The notes: generated from the letters alone by a model not told the origin. Shown: positions 17,067-31,694, counted from the stretch's first letter. The stretch: 64,000 bases of DNA from Streptomyces sp. Tue6028 (GCF_002300165.1 NZ_MLCE01000012.1:62001-126000), one strand, 5' to 3'. Made by a program: numbers and translations.

Positions 17067-17426
17067 CTAGGCGCCCTCGAACTTGCGGTACGACGGGTCG
17101 AGGTCCCGCACTTCGGCGGAGGCGTGCACGGTGACGCCCTCGACCGGCTCGATGTACTTGCGCAGCAGCTCCAGCGCGGCCTCGGTCAGCCTCGCCTTGG
17201 TCTCGTCGGACCGGCCGGCGAGCAGCGCCAGTGTGACGTGCACGATCGCGTGGCCCTCCCCGTCCGCTCCGACCACGTCGTCCCCGGTCGCACGGAACCG
17301 TGTCTTGCACGCCTCGATGCGGGCGGCAGCCGTCTCCACCACCACCGGGTGCAGCGACAGCGCGAACCCGCGCCGGTCGAAGGCGTCGTCGAGCGACTCG
17401 GAGTAGTCGACGGTGATCTGCGGCAT
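17067..17426 (-). CDS. 5-carboxymethyl-2-hydroxymuconate isomerase-like (tautomerase superfamily)
   Basis: 119 residues, the size of HpcD/CHMI subunits. After Met removal the protein begins with Pro-1 ('MPQITVDYSESL'), the catalytic base of this superfamily. 'CKTRFRATGDDVVG' and 'HVTLALLAGR' follow the family pattern of a trimeric beta-alpha-beta fold. CHMI acts in homoprotocatechuate degradation, but no other pathway gene is nearby, so the true substrate is open. The gene converges on the TetR gene and is followed upstream (minus strand) by the phosphatase gene 29 bases away. Confidence 0.85.
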   Translation of the reverse strand: MPQITVDYSESLDDAFDRRGFALSLHPVVVETAAARIEACKTRFRATGDDVVGADGEGHAIVHVTLALLAGRSDETKARLTEAALELLRKYIEPVEGVTVHASAEVRDLDPSYRKFEGA

Positions 17427-17455
17427 CAGCGCACTCCTGTTCTAGGAATCTGCGA

Positions 17456-19078
17456 TCACCCTAACCGCAGCGCGAGCAGCGCGATGTCGTCCTCCCGGCC
17501 CGGTCCGAAGCAGTCGAGCAGGGTGTCGCACAGGCCGGCGACGCCGGCCGGTGCCTCGGCGCCGGCGCTGCGCAGCTGCTCCAGGGAGACCCCCAGATCG
17601 GTCCCGCGCGTCTCGATGAGGCCGTCGGTGACCATGAGGAGCCGGTCGGTCGGCAGCAGGACGACCTCGGTGGGCCGCGGCCGGTCCAGGCCGAGGCCGA
17701 GCAGCGGGCCGCGGACGTCCGCGTAGTCGGCGGTGCCGTCGTCGCCGACGATCAGCGGCGGGATGTGGCCCGCGTTCGCGATGCGCGCCCGCCCGCTCGC
17801 CGGGTCGACCAGGCACAGGCAGACGGTGGCCGTGACGTCGGGGTGGTAGTGCTGGAGCATCCGGTCCAGACGCCGGGCCAGCACTCCGGGGTCGGGGTCC
17901 TCGACGCAGTAGGCGCGCAGCGCGTGCCGGATCTCGACCATCACGGTGGCCGCCTCCAGCGAGTGGCCGACGACGTCGCCGACGGCGGCGAGGACCCCGT
18001 CCGAGGTGCGCAGCACCGCGTAGAAGTCACCGCCGATCTCGGCCTGCCGGGAGGCGGGAACATAGCGCACGACGACGTCGAGGCCCGGCGTCTCGGGCAT
18101 CTTCTGGGGCAGGAAGCTGTGCTGGAGGGTCAGCGCGACATGCCGCTCCGCCTGGTACATCAGCAGGGGCTCCGCGGCCAGCGCGGTGGCCTGGGCGAGC
18201 CGGGCCACGAGGGTGTCGGTCTGCGGGGCCAGGTCCCGGTCGCCGTGCGCGGGCGTCGCGAGGCAGACCGGCACCCTGCCGTCGGGGGTGCGTGCCAGCA
18301 CGACCCGGGCGGCGTCGGAGGCACCGGGCCGGAAGAATCCGCGCGGCCACAGCGGGGCGGGGACGACTGTGCCGCTCACTCCGGTGTGGCCTGCCGCCAT
18401 GTGGCGGACCAGCCGGCTGACGGTCTCGTGCGCGCCCGGGTCGGACGCTGTCGTGCGCGCCCGGGTGGACGTCCCGCGGTAGAGCTCTCCGTCCTCGGAG
18501 AGGACGAACACGGCGGCGGGCGAGCCGGTGAGCCGGGCGGTGCCCTCGGCCGCGGCGTCGGCGAGCTCCTCGGGGCAGCGGGCCGCCTGGACGGCGACGA
18601 TGGTCTCGGAGAGCAGTGTCAGCCGTCGTACGAGCGTCTCGGCGCCGATCCGCATCCGGGAGCGGCGCACCGCAGCGCGGACGACGGCCTGGATCTCCTC
18701 GGGCTCCGCGGGCACCGAGAGGTACGCGTCGCCACCCGAGTCCAGGCCCCGGCAGCGGTGGTCGGGTCCGGAGGAGGCGGCGGAGAAGTGCACCACGGGC
18801 AGGGCGGCCATAGGTGGCTGCGCCTTGAGTCTGCGGCACAGTTCGAAGCCGCTCATGTCGGGCAGGCCGACGTCCACCAGGGCGACGTCGGGCAGGACTC
18901 CGGCGCGCAGCCGTACGTCGAGCTCGATGAGCGCCTCGGCGGCACTGGCGACGGGGACGACCCTGTGTCCCGCGCGGGTGAGCACGGCGCCCAGCGCGTA
19001 GCGGCTGGCCGCGATGTCGTCGACCACCATCACGGTGGACAGGGTCTCCACCGTGGGTCCGGCCGATTCGATGGCCAT
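17456..19078 (-). CDS. REC-GAF-PP2C (SpoIIE-type) phosphatase, receiver-linked
   Basis: 540 residues. N-terminal receiver: 'VMVVDDIAASRYALG' and phosphoacceptor Asp in 'DVALVDVGLPDMSG'. The usual conserved Lys near the end of the receiver is missing: 'DAYLSVPAEPEE' has Val where KP is expected, so phosphorylation switching may be altered. A GAF-like domain occupies about 155-330. The PP2C domain (about 345-540) shows 'IGGDFYAVL', 'AAVGDVVGHSLEAA', 'TDGLIETRG' and the metal Asp in 'REDDIALL'. SpoIIE-type phosphatases act on anti-anti-sigma factors or related phosphoproteins. Start ATG at 19078 has GAGGGA eight bases upstream, preferred over the longer in-frame start at 19099. Confidence 0.92.
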   Translation of the reverse strand: MAIESAGPTVETLSTVMVVDDIAASRYALGAVLTRAGHRVVPVASAAEALIELDVRLRAGVLPDVALVDVGLPDMSGFELCRRLKAQPPMAALPVVHFSAASSGPDHRCRGLDSGGDAYLSVPAEPEEIQAVVRAAVRRSRMRIGAETLVRRLTLLSETIVAVQAARCPEELADAAAEGTARLTGSPAAVFVLSEDGELYRGTSTRARTTASDPGAHETVSRLVRHMAAGHTGVSGTVVPAPLWPRGFFRPGASDAARVVLARTPDGRVPVCLATPAHGDRDLAPQTDTLVARLAQATALAAEPLLMYQAERHVALTLQHSFLPQKMPETPGLDVVVRYVPASRQAEIGGDFYAVLRTSDGVLAAVGDVVGHSLEAATVMVEIRHALRAYCVEDPDPGVLARRLDRMLQHYHPDVTATVCLCLVDPASGRARIANAGHIPPLIVGDDGTADYADVRGPLLGLGLDRPRPTEVVLLPTDRLLMVTDGLIETRGTDLGVSLEQLRSAGAEAPAGVAGLCDTLLDCFGPGREDDIALLALRLG

Positions 19079-19102
19079 CGGAACAGTCCCTCGGAGCACG
19101 GG

Positions 19103-19145
19103 TGATGGAGGCAGGTCCGGGGAGGTCCCGGTCCTGCCTCCATCA
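19103..19145 (-). terminator. terminator of the amylase-pullulanase gene
   Basis: Perfect 13-base arms (19103-19115 and 19133-19145) lie just beyond the pulA stop at 19159 on the minus strand. Confidence 0.8.
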
Positions 19146-19158
19146 AATTAGTGCGCTA

Positions 19159-24564
<5,406 letters not shown>

Positions 24565-24645
24565 AGGTGTGAACTCCTAGCGATTACGGCGTACTCGGGT
24601 CCGACCCCGCGCAGCGTTCCGGCTCCGGTGCCGAACGCCCGCGTG

Positions 24646-24684
24646 ACCGTATCGCTCACGCAAGGTTTACAGCAAGAGTCTTGC
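24646..24684 (-). promoter_or_regulatory. pulA promoter with overlapping MalR-type palindrome
   Basis: On the minus strand TTGCTG (24670-24675) and TACGGT (24646-24651) are 18 bases apart, a plausible -35/-10 pair. The palindrome GCAAGA-G-TCTTGC (24672-24684) overlaps the -35, so a bound repressor would block transcription. The same TTGCTG-18-TACGnT arrangement occurs before the amylase gene. Confidence 0.65.
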
Positions 24685-24702
24685 AAGGTGCAGAAAAGCT
24701 TT

Positions 24703-26085
24703 TCAGCAGCTGGACTTGCCCGCGTAGACCGCGAGCGCGGTGTTGGCGCCCAGGGTGGCCGTGAGCTGGCCCGAGGCGTTCACGGTGACCGTCGTGTTGT
24801 TCTGCACGTTGCAGTACGTGCCCGCGGCGAGCGAGGTGCTGTACGTGCGGGTCAGCGCGGAGGACTCGTGGTTGATGGCGACGAACCCCTTGCTGCCGCG
24901 TCCGAAGGCGATGGCGTCGTTGCCGTTGTCCCACCAGTTGGTGACGGACTGTCCGCGGGTGGCGTTGCGGAAGGCGACCATCGACTTGATCTCCGGCCAG
25001 GCGTGCTGGCACTTCCAGCCGTCCTGCCAGCAGGCGTTGACGGTGCCGCCGTTGGGCGGGCCGGCGTCCGCGTCGGACCACTCGTAGGCGGAGTTGATGT
25101 CGGGGGCGCCGTACGGGTAGGCGAGCATGAACACGTTGGCGAGGGTGTAGTTCGCGCCGTCCTTGTAGTTGAGCGTCGAGCCGTTGCGCTCGGTGTCGTG
25201 ATTGTCGACGAAGACGCCGGCGACCGAGCTGCTCATGTAGCCCCAGCCCTCGCCGTAGTTCTTCAGGTAGGCGAGGTTCTCGTTGTTGAAGACCCGCTTG
25301 AGGTCGTAGGCGTAGCGGAACTCCTGCACGTCGCCGTTGCCGGTGTACTCGGTCGGCTGGACCGCCTCGCCCGAACCGTAGATGACCTCCTGCTTCCAGT
25401 ACACCGACGGGTTACTCAGCCGGGACTTGATGTTGGCGAGGTCACCGGCCGGGATGTGCTTGGCCGCGTCGATCCGGAAGCCGTCGACCCCGTAGCCGAG
25501 CAGGGTGTTCAGGTAGCCGGCGATGGTCGCCCGGACGTACTCCTCACCGGTGTCGAGGTCCGCGAGACCGACGAGTTCGCAGTTCTGGACGTTGCCGCGA
25601 TTGGTGTAGTCGCTGATGGTGGCGGTGCAGTCGTCCATGTCGTACGAGGAGTACAGGCCCGGGTAGTTGTACTTCGTGTACGAGGAGCCGCCTGTCCCGG
25701 TGCCGGAACCGGCCGACATGTGGTTGATCACCGAGTCGGCCACGACCTTCACGCCGGCGGCGTGACAGGTGCTGACCATGTTGCGGAAGGCGGTGGCGTC
25801 ACCGAGCCGGCCGGCGATGCGGTAGCTGACCGGCTGGTAGGACGTCCACCACTGCGAGCCCTGTATGTGCTCGGCGGGCGGGGACACCTGGACGTAGCCG
25901 TAGCCGGCCGGGCCCAGCGTGTTGGTGCACTCCTTGGCGACCGAGTCGAACTTCCACTCGAACAGGACGGCGGTCACGTCCTTGGTTCCGGGCGGGGAGG
26001 CTTCGGCCACTCCGGCGGGGAGGGTCACGGAGGCCGCCATGCCTGCGGCGAGCGCGAGCGCGGTGGCGAGAGTTCTCTTGGCCAT
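24703..26085 (-). CDS. secreted alpha-amylase (GH13)
   Basis: 460 residues with a signal peptide of about 29 residues. It hydrolyses internal alpha-1,4 bonds of starch. Conserved regions are '[11 protein letters not shown]' (region I), '[12 protein letters not shown]' with nucleophile Asp (about 200), '[10 protein letters not shown]' with the acid Glu (about 230) and 'FVDNHDTER' with the third Asp (about 291). The C-terminal beta domain ends at the stop. The CBM20 starch-binding domain found in some longer Streptomyces amylases is absent. It lies downstream of aglA behind a strong terminator, so it uses its own promoter (26202-26232). Its stop codon sits in a GAAAAGCTTTTC palindrome next to the pulA operator. 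Confidence 0.95.
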   Translation of the reverse strand: MAKRTLATALALAAGMAASVTLPAGVAEASPPGTKDVTAVLFEWKFDSVAKECTNTLGPAGYGYVQVSPPAEHIQGSQWWTSYQPVSYRIAGRLGDATAFRNMVSTCHAAGVKVVADSVINHMSAGSGTGTGGSSYTKYNYPGLYSSYDMDDCTATISDYTNRGNVQNCELVGLADLDTGEEYVRATIAGYLNTLLGYGVDGFRIDAAKHIPAGDLANIKSRLSNPSVYWKQEVIYGSGEAVQPTEYTGNGDVQEFRYAYDLKRVFNNENLAYLKNYGEGWGYMSSSVAGVFVDNHDTERNGSTLNYKDGANYTLANVFMLAYPYGAPDINSAYEWSDADAGPPNGGTVNACWQDGWKCQHAWPEIKSMVAFRNATRGQSVTNWWDNGNDAIAFGRGSKGFVAINHESSALTRTYSTSLAAGTYCNVQNNTTVTVNASGQLTATLGANTALAVYAGKSSC

Positions 26086-26201
26086 GTCTTCTCCTGCACA
26101 TCGTCGTGCGGTGGGGGATGCGGGTGCGGGACCGGGGCGCCTGGTGCAAGTGGGGGGCCCTGGACGGAAGTTGCCCGATGAACCAGTCGGGCGTGTGCCG
26201 G

Positions 26202-26232
26202 AACGTATCTCTTGCCGGGAAGTTTCAGCAAG
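26202..26232 (-). promoter_or_regulatory. amylase promoter with MalR-type inverted repeat
   Basis: On the minus strand TTGCTG (26226-26231) is 18 bases from TACGTT (26202-26207). CTTGC (26211-26215) and GCAAG (26228-26232) form an inverted pair around the spacer. Such CTTGC/GCAAG elements are known in Streptomyces amylase promoters under Reg1/MalR control; the assignment here is by resemblance. Confidence 0.6.
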
Positions 26233-26260
26233 ATGTCGTAAGGGATTTCAGTGCGTGAAA

Positions 26261-26299
26261 AAGGGGTGCTCCGGTCCCGATGGGACCGGAGCACCCCTT
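26261..26299 (-). terminator. aglA intrinsic terminator
   Basis: A perfect 18-base-pair stem with a GAT loop (arms 26261-26278 and 26282-26299) is followed on the minus strand by a run of T (TTTTT before CAC). It lies just after the aglA stop at 26323 and ends the malEFG-aglA transcript. Confidence 0.9.
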
Positions 26300-26322
26300 G
26301 AGGGCGCCGTGGTGGCGGGCCG

Positions 26323-28002
26323 TCAGGCAGTCCACCACACGGTCGTGTCCGCGGCCAGCTCGGCCTTGCCGTCCGGCGACACGGTCACGTCACCGCTGGC
26401 GATGAGCACCCGGCCGTGCGCCGGGAGGGTCACGGGCTCGCCCGTGGTGTTCGCCGTGCAGACGAACTCCCCGCGCCGGAAGGCGAGTACGCCCTCGGGC
26501 GCCGTCAGCCAGGAGACGCTGTCGCCCGCACCGAGGTCGGGCTGCGCACGGCGCACCGCGAGCGCCTCGCGGTACAGCTCCAGGGTGGAGCCCGCCACCC
26601 CGGACTGCGCCTCGACGCTCAGCTCGGCCCACTCGGCGGGCTGCGGCAGCCAGCTGCCCCCGCTGCCGAAACCGTACGAGGAGCCGGCGCGGGTCCACGG
26701 GATCGGCACCCGGCAGCCGTCGCGGAAGCCGTCCTGGCCCGCGCCACGGAAGTAGGCGGGGTCCTGCCGCACCTCGTCGGGCAGGTCCACGACGTCGGGC
26801 AGGCCGAGCTCCTCGCCCTGGTAGAGGTAGGCGGAGCCGGGCAGCGCCAGCATCAGCAGGGTCGCCGCGCGGGCCCGGCGCAGCCCCAGCTCCCGGTCGC
26901 CCGCCGTGCGGATCTGGGTGCCGAGACCTGCCTCGTTGGCGAACCGGGTGGCGTGCCGGGTCACGTCGTGGTTGGACAGCACCCAGGTGGAGGGGGCGCC
27001 GACCGGCCGCATCGCGTCGAGGGTGCGGTCGATGACCGAGCGCAGCTCCGCCGCGTCCCAGTGGGTGCCCAGGTACTGGAAGTTGAAGGCCTGGTGGAGC
27101 TCGTCGGGGCGCACGTAGTGGGCGGTGCGCTCGATGGTGGGCGTCCACGCCTCGGCGACGAAGATGCGCTCGCCGGAGTACTCGTCGAGGATGGTGCGCC
27201 ACTGGCGGTAGACGGCGTGCACGCCGTCCTGGTCGAAGAACGGCATGACATCGTTGCCCAGCAGTTTCAGCTGGTCGTGGTCGCCGAGGTCCGGCAGGCC
27301 CTCCGCCTTCACCAGTCCGTGCGCCACGTCGATGCGGAAGCCGTCGACCCCCATGTCCAGCCAGAACCGCAGGATCGAGCGGAACTCGTCGCCGACGGCC
27401 GGGTGCTCCCAGTTGAAGTCCGGCTGTTCGGGAGCGAAGAGGTGCAGGTACCACTCGCCGGGGGTGCCGTCCGGCTCGGTGACCCGGGTCCAGGCCGGCC
27501 CGCCGAAGATGGACTCCCAGTCGTTGGGCGGCAGTTCGCCGTTCACGCCCTTGCCAGGACGGAAGTGGTAGCGGTCCCGCAGGTCGGAGCCTGGGCCCTC
27601 GCGCAGGGCGCGCTTGAACCACTCGTGCTGGTCGGAGGAGTGGTTGGGCACGAGGTCGACGATGATCCGCAGGCCCAGGGCGTGGGCCTCGCGGATGAGG
27701 GCGTCGGCGTCCAGGAGGCTGCCGAACATGGGGTCGACCGCGCGGTAGTCCGCCACGTCGTACCCGGCGTCGGCCTGCGGCGAGGCGTAGAAGGGGCTGA
27801 GCCACACGGCGTCCACGCCGAGGTCGCGCAGGTACGGGAGTCGGGAACGTACGCCCTCCAGGTCGCCCATGCCGTCGCCGTTGCTGTCGGCGAAGCTGCG
27901 CGGATAGACCTGGTAGATCACCGCGTCGCGCCACCAGTCGCGATGTGCGGCGACGGTGGCGAGAGCGGAGTTCGGGGCCTGGTCGGCGGAGTGCTGGCTC
28001 AT
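26323..28002 (-). CDS. aglA: cytoplasmic alpha-glucosidase (GH13)
   Basis: 559 residues without a signal peptide. It should release glucose from maltose and maltodextrins imported by MalEFG. GH13_23/30-like features are 'WWRDAVIYQVYPRSFADSNGDG', 'LRIIVDLVPNHSSDQH', nucleophile region 'GFRIDVAHGL' (about 220), acid 'FVAEAW' (about 272) and 'WVLSNHDVTRH' (about 338). The ATG at 28002 follows AAGGA by four bases; longer in-frame starts lack this. It sits 200 bases after malG on the same strand, separated by two hairpins that may lower its expression relative to malEFG. Confidence 0.93.
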   Translation of the reverse strand: MSQHSADQAPNSALATVAAHRDWWRDAVIYQVYPRSFADSNGDGMGDLEGVRSRLPYLRDLGVDAVWLSPFYASPQADAGYDVADYRAVDPMFGSLLDADALIREAHALGLRIIVDLVPNHSSDQHEWFKRALREGPGSDLRDRYHFRPGKGVNGELPPNDWESIFGGPAWTRVTEPDGTPGEWYLHLFAPEQPDFNWEHPAVGDEFRSILRFWLDMGVDGFRIDVAHGLVKAEGLPDLGDHDQLKLLGNDVMPFFDQDGVHAVYRQWRTILDEYSGERIFVAEAWTPTIERTAHYVRPDELHQAFNFQYLGTHWDAAELRSVIDRTLDAMRPVGAPSTWVLSNHDVTRHATRFANEAGLGTQIRTAGDRELGLRRARAATLLMLALPGSAYLYQGEELGLPDVVDLPDEVRQDPAYFRGAGQDGFRDGCRVPIPWTRAGSSYGFGSGGSWLPQPAEWAELSVEAQSGVAGSTLELYREALAVRRAQPDLGAGDSVSWLTAPEGVLAFRRGEFVCTANTTGEPVTLPAHGRVLIASGDVTVSPDGKAELAADTTVWWTA

Positions 28003-28038
28003 GTCGTCCTTGATGCGTGACGGGTTCGAGGTGGGGGC

Positions 28039-28171
28039 TCCCCCGCACCGGGGCGGTGCCCGGTGCGGGAGAGGAAATGCGTCATCGGTGTGGCGGGCGA
28101 TGAGGCGGCCGCGGAACCGGCGGGGTCGGATGGGCACCGCGGCCGCCACCCGCGCGCTGGGAGCGCGCGGG
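28039..28171 (-). promoter_or_regulatory. two hairpins between malG and aglA
   Basis: One stem pairs 28039-28053 with 28059-28071. A second, perfect 10-base stem pairs 28149-28158 with 28162-28171. They could attenuate read-through into aglA or protect the malEFG message; no T-run follows either. Confidence 0.6.
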
Positions 28172-28203
28172 AGTCTTCGGGCGTCGGGGGCGTGCCGGGC
28201 GGG

Positions 28204-29112
28204 TCAGCCCTTCGTGCCGCCCGCGGTGAGTCCGGTCACCAGGTTCTTCTGCACGAGGTAGAAGAAGAGGGAGACCGGTATCGCGATCAGTACGGCCGTC
28301 GCGGCGGCCAGGTTGCGCTGCGCGTCGTGCTCGCTGACGAAGGTCTGGAGGCCGACGGCGAAGGTGTACTTCGAGTCGTCCAGCATGAACGTCGAGGCGA
28401 AGGCGACCTCACCGAACGCGGTGATGAAGTTGTAGAACGCGGCCACCGCGAGGCCCGGCTTGGCGAGCGGCAGGATCAGCCGGAAGAAGGTGCCGAAGGG
28501 GGTCAGCCCGTCGACGCGGCCGGCCTCGTCGATCTCGAACGGGATGGTGTCGAAGTAGCCCTTGAGCAGCCAGGCGCTGTAGGGCACCGCCGTCGAGCAG
28601 TAGACGAGGATCAGACCGAAGTAGGAGTCGATGAGCTGCAGGTCCGAGAGGATCTGGTACATCGGCACGATCAGCACGGCGATCGGGAACATCTGGGTGA
28701 CCAGCAGGACCCACATGAACTTCTTGTAGCCGGGGAAGCGCATGCGCGACACCGCGTAGCCGGTGGTGGCCGCGACCATGACGCCGATGACCGTGGTGCC
28801 GAGCGACACGATGAGCGAACTCTTCATCCACTCGAAGAAGTTCGTGTGCTGGAGCACGAAGGAGTAGTTGTCGAACGTCATCGTGTCCCAGATGCGTCCG
28901 GGGTGCAGGTAGTCGTCCTTGTCCGGGCCGAGGGACAGGAAGACGAGCCAGGCGATCGGGAACAGCGCAGCGAGGCTCGCGACGATCAGGATGCCGTGGG
29001 AGACGAGCTTGCCGGTGAGGCTGCGCTCACCGCGCCTGCGTGCCGGACGGGGCGACTCGTCGTACCCGGGAGCCTGCTCGGCCGGAGGCGTCTGAAGGGT
29101 GGTGGTGCTCAT
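28204..29112 (-). CDS. malG: maltose/maltodextrin ABC transporter permease MalG
   Basis: 302 residues with six membrane segments. The cytoplasmic EAA loop reads 'DEAGRVDGLTPFGTFFRLILPL' (about 200-221), where the ATPase docks. It forms the importer channel with MalF. No ATPase gene is present in the window; Streptomyces sugar importers of this type generally use the shared MsiK ATPase. ATG at 29112 has AGGAG five bases upstream. It starts 13 bases after malF stops, so the two are co-translated. Confidence 0.94.
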   Translation of the reverse strand: MSTTTLQTPPAEQAPGYDESPRPARRRGERSLTGKLVSHGILIVASLAALFPIAWLVFLSLGPDKDDYLHPGRIWDTMTFDNYSFVLQHTNFFEWMKSSLIVSLGTTVIGVMVAATTGYAVSRMRFPGYKKFMWVLLVTQMFPIAVLIVPMYQILSDLQLIDSYFGLILVYCSTAVPYSAWLLKGYFDTIPFEIDEAGRVDGLTPFGTFFRLILPLAKPGLAVAAFYNFITAFGEVAFASTFMLDDSKYTFAVGLQTFVSEHDAQRNLAAATAVLIAIPVSLFFYLVQKNLVTGLTAGGTKG

Positions 29113-29125
29113 GGAGACTCCTGCC

Positions 29126-30130
29126 TCAGATCGCGAGCTGCTGGTCATTGCGGTTCAGCCAGCGGCGGTAGAAGGAGGTGAAGACGATCAGAATGGCCAG
29201 CAGCAGCATGCCGTAGGCCGCCGACTGCGCGAAGTCGCGCGGCTGCTGTCCGAAGCCCAGGTAGTAGGCCCAGGTGACGAGGATCTGGGCGTCCGGCGCG
29301 GTGTTGCCGAAGAGGATGAAGATCACCGCGAACTGGTTGAACGTCCAGATGATGCCGAGGAGCACGACGGTGGAGCTGACCGACCTGAGACCCGGCAGGG
29401 TCACGAAGCGGAACTGCTGCCACTTGTTCGCGCCGTCCATCTCGGCCGCCTCGTACAGCGTGCCGTCGATGGACTGCAGTCCGCCGAGCAGCGAGACCAT
29501 CATGAACGGCACACCGCACCAGGTGTTGACCATGATGGCGGCGAAGCGCTGCCAGAAGGTGTCCTCCAGCCAGGACGGCGCCGGCAGGTGCACCGCGTCG
29601 AGCATGGAGTTGATGATGCCGCCGTCGGCGAGCATGAAGCGCCAGCCGAAGACGGTGACGAAGGTCGGCACGGCCCACGGCAGCACCAGGACCAGCCGGT
29701 AGAAGGTACGGCCGCGCAACTTCTGGTTGAGCAGCAGCGCGAGACCGAGGCCGATGCAGAAGTGCAGGGCGACACACAGGACGGTCCAGGCGATGGTCCA
29801 GATGAAGTGCGACCAGAAGCGGTCGTACGACGTCGGACCCCACAGGATGTCCTTGTAGTTGTCCAGGCCGATGAACTTGTAGGTGGCGTCGATGTGGTTG
29901 ACGCCGATCGTGCGGGCCGAGTTGAGGCTGTTGGCGTCCGTGAACGTCAGATAGAGGCCCCGTACCAGGGGATAGAGCACCAATCCGCCGAGTACGACGA
30001 CGACCGGTGCGATCATCGCGTACGCGTACCAGTACTTCTGGTACGAGTGCTTCAGACGCTGCATCCGGCCCGGACGCGGTGCTCGGTCACCGCGGCGCTT
30101 GCCGGTCGCTCGGTCGATGGCGACTGTCAT
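29126..30130 (-). CDS. malF: maltose/maltodextrin ABC transporter permease MalF
   Basis: 334 residues with six membrane segments. The first lies at about 38-60 ('AYAMIAPVVVVLGGLVLYP'), and a periplasm-side loop with 'GLDNYKDIL' follows. The EAA loop reads 'YEAAEMDGANKWQQFRFVTLPGL' (about 230-252). It is the partner of MalG. It lacks the long periplasmic insertion of enterobacterial MalF, as is normal for Gram-positive versions. It is separated from malE by a large stem-loop that may make malE mRNA more abundant. Confidence 0.94.
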   Translation of the reverse strand: MTVAIDRATGKRRGDRAPRPGRMQRLKHSYQKYWYAYAMIAPVVVVLGGLVLYPLVRGLYLTFTDANSLNSARTIGVNHIDATYKFIGLDNYKDILWGPTSYDRFWSHFIWTIAWTVLCVALHFCIGLGLALLLNQKLRGRTFYRLVLVLPWAVPTFVTVFGWRFMLADGGIINSMLDAVHLPAPSWLEDTFWQRFAAIMVNTWCGVPFMMVSLLGGLQSIDGTLYEAAEMDGANKWQQFRFVTLPGLRSVSSTVVLLGIIWTFNQFAVIFILFGNTAPDAQILVTWAYYLGFGQQPRDFAQSAAYGMLLLAILIVFTSFYRRWLNRNDQQLAI

Positions 30131-30175
30131 GGTTCGACACCTTCTGCAAGATCAGGAGTTGGGCGCACACAGCCG

Positions 30176-30257
30176 GTGGCCGCCGGATCCTCTCCCCCTG
30201 TTGTAGGGGTCCCTCCGGCCCGACGGAAGTCGGGCCGGGGAAGGATCCGGCGGCCAC
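30176..30257 (-). promoter_or_regulatory. nested stem-loop between malE and malF
   Basis: Outer arms 30176-30191 and 30242-30257 pair over 16 bases. Inside are hairpins at 30195-30210 and at 30215-30224 with 30229-30238. Such structures commonly hold malE mRNA at higher levels than malFG. A CTTGCAG half-site lies at 30144-30150. Confidence 0.8.
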
Positions 30258-30263
30258 ACGGGC

Positions 30264-31538
30264 TCACTTGCTGAAGTCCGGGACCAGCTTGGCGATCGCC
30301 AGTTCGGCGTTGCTCAGGCCCTTGTCCAGCGACTCCTTGCCACCCGCGATCTTCGGCAGCTCGGTGTCGAGCGGGCCCCACAGGGAGCCGTACTCGGGAA
30401 GCGCCGGGCGCGGCTGGGCGGCGGGGAGGACGCTCTGGTAGCCGGCGATGCCCGGGTCGGCCTTGACCTCGGCGGTGTAGGCGTCGTCACGCGTCGGCAG
30501 TGTGGAGTTCTTGAGGGCGATCGTCGACTGCGACTTCGCGGAGGTCATGAACTTCACGAACTTCAGCGAGGCCTCCTGGTGGGCCTTGTCCGAACCCGCG
30601 TACACGGAGAGGTTGTGGCCGCCGGTCGGGGCGCCCGCCTTGCCGGTGGAGCCGGCCGGGACGGTGGCGATACCGAGGTTCGCCTTGTCCGCGAAGGCCG
30701 AGCCCTTGTAGAAGTTGGTGATCTCCCACGGGCCCTGGATGATCGAGGCGACCTTGCCGTTGACGAAGGCGTCCTGGATGTGGGCGTACGCGTCGGCGGT
30801 GGTGTCCGCCTTGTGCAGGCCCTTGCCGGAGAACAGACCCTGCCAGGTGCCGAACGCCTTCTTGGCCTCGGGCGAGTTCACCGTGATCTTCTTGGCGTCG
30901 GCGTCGACCGTGTTGGTGCCCTCGCCGTAGAGGAAGGACTGCGCGTAGTAGGCCTGGGTCGAGCCCCAGTAGCCGTCGACGCCCGTCTTCTTCTTGATCG
31001 TCGCGGCGGCGGTCTTCAGGTCGGCCCAGGTCTTCGGGGCCTCGGTGATGCCGGCCTTCTTGTAGAGCGCCTTGTTGTAGACGAGCGCCAGGGTGTCCGT
31101 GACGAACGGCACACCGTACGTCTTGCCGTCGAACTTGGCCTGCTCGATCAGGTTGGGCTGGAACTTGCTCTGGTCCGCGAGGGCCTCGGTGCCGTCGAGC
31201 GGCAGGAAGTAGCCCTTCTTCGCGAAGGCCGGGGTCCAGCCGACCTCGGAGCGCAGGACGTCCGGGGCACCCTTGGAACCGGCGGCCGTGTCGAACTTGT
31301 TCTGCGCCTGGTCGAAGGGCACGTTGACGTACTTGACCTTGATGTTCGGGTTGGCCTTCTCGAACTCCTTGGCCAGGGCCTTGTACGTCGGCGCCTCATT
31401 GGTGGCGTTGGAGGTGTCCCACCACGTGATGGTGAGGGGTCCGTCCGACTTGTCGCTGCCGCTGTCGCTGCCGCCGCAGGCCGTCGCCGCGAGGGCGAGG
31501 GACGCCACCAGCGCGGTGGCCGCTATGCCACGCCGCAT
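30264..31538 (-). CDS. malE: maltose/maltodextrin-binding lipoprotein MalE
   Basis: 424 residues. A lipoprotein signal peptide ends at Cys about residue 21 ('LAATACGGS'). The mature protein is a typical extracytoplasmic solute-binding protein: 'LTITWWDTSNATNEAPTYKAL', 'NIKVKYVNVPFDQAQNKF', 'VPFVTDTLALVYNKALYKKAG' and 'SIIQGPWEITNF'. It captures maltose or maltodextrins and delivers them to MalFG. The ATG at 31538 follows AAGGAG by five bases, and a longer frame reaching 31769 is antisense to the divergent promoter. It is transcribed away from malR across a region with several CTTGCA/TGCAAG elements. Confidence 0.95.
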   Translation of the reverse strand: MRRGIAATALVASLALAATACGGSDSGSDKSDGPLTITWWDTSNATNEAPTYKALAKEFEKANPNIKVKYVNVPFDQAQNKFDTAAGSKGAPDVLRSEVGWTPAFAKKGYFLPLDGTEALADQSKFQPNLIEQAKFDGKTYGVPFVTDTLALVYNKALYKKAGITEAPKTWADLKTAAATIKKKTGVDGYWGSTQAYYAQSFLYGEGTNTVDADAKKITVNSPEAKKAFGTWQGLFSGKGLHKADTTADAYAHIQDAFVNGKVASIIQGPWEITNFYKGSAFADKANLGIATVPAGSTGKAGAPTGGHNLSVYAGSDKAHQEASLKFVKFMTSAKSQSTIALKNSTLPTRDDAYTAEVKADPGIAGYQSVLPAAQPRPALPEYGSLWGPLDTELPKIAGGKESLDKGLSNAELAIAKLVPDFSK

Positions 31539-31671
31539 GAGATCTCCTTGAGGGTGAAAGCCCGAGTGGGTGGAGGAGCGGTCCCGCCCGCTCTCCTTGC
31601 CGACTTGCCGACTGCGCCGTTGCGTCCGCCGGGCGACGTGAACGTAACAGCGTTGTAAGCGCCGCGAAAGA

Positions 31672-31694
31672 CCTTGCAGAAAAAAAATGCAAGG
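31672..31694. promoter_or_regulatory. MalR operator, malE side
   Basis: A perfect inverted repeat CCTTGCA (31672-31678) and TGCAAGG (31688-31694) with a nine-base A-rich spacer lies 134 bases before malE. It is the best-formed CTTGCA/TGCAAG palindrome in the window. Confidence 0.7.
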
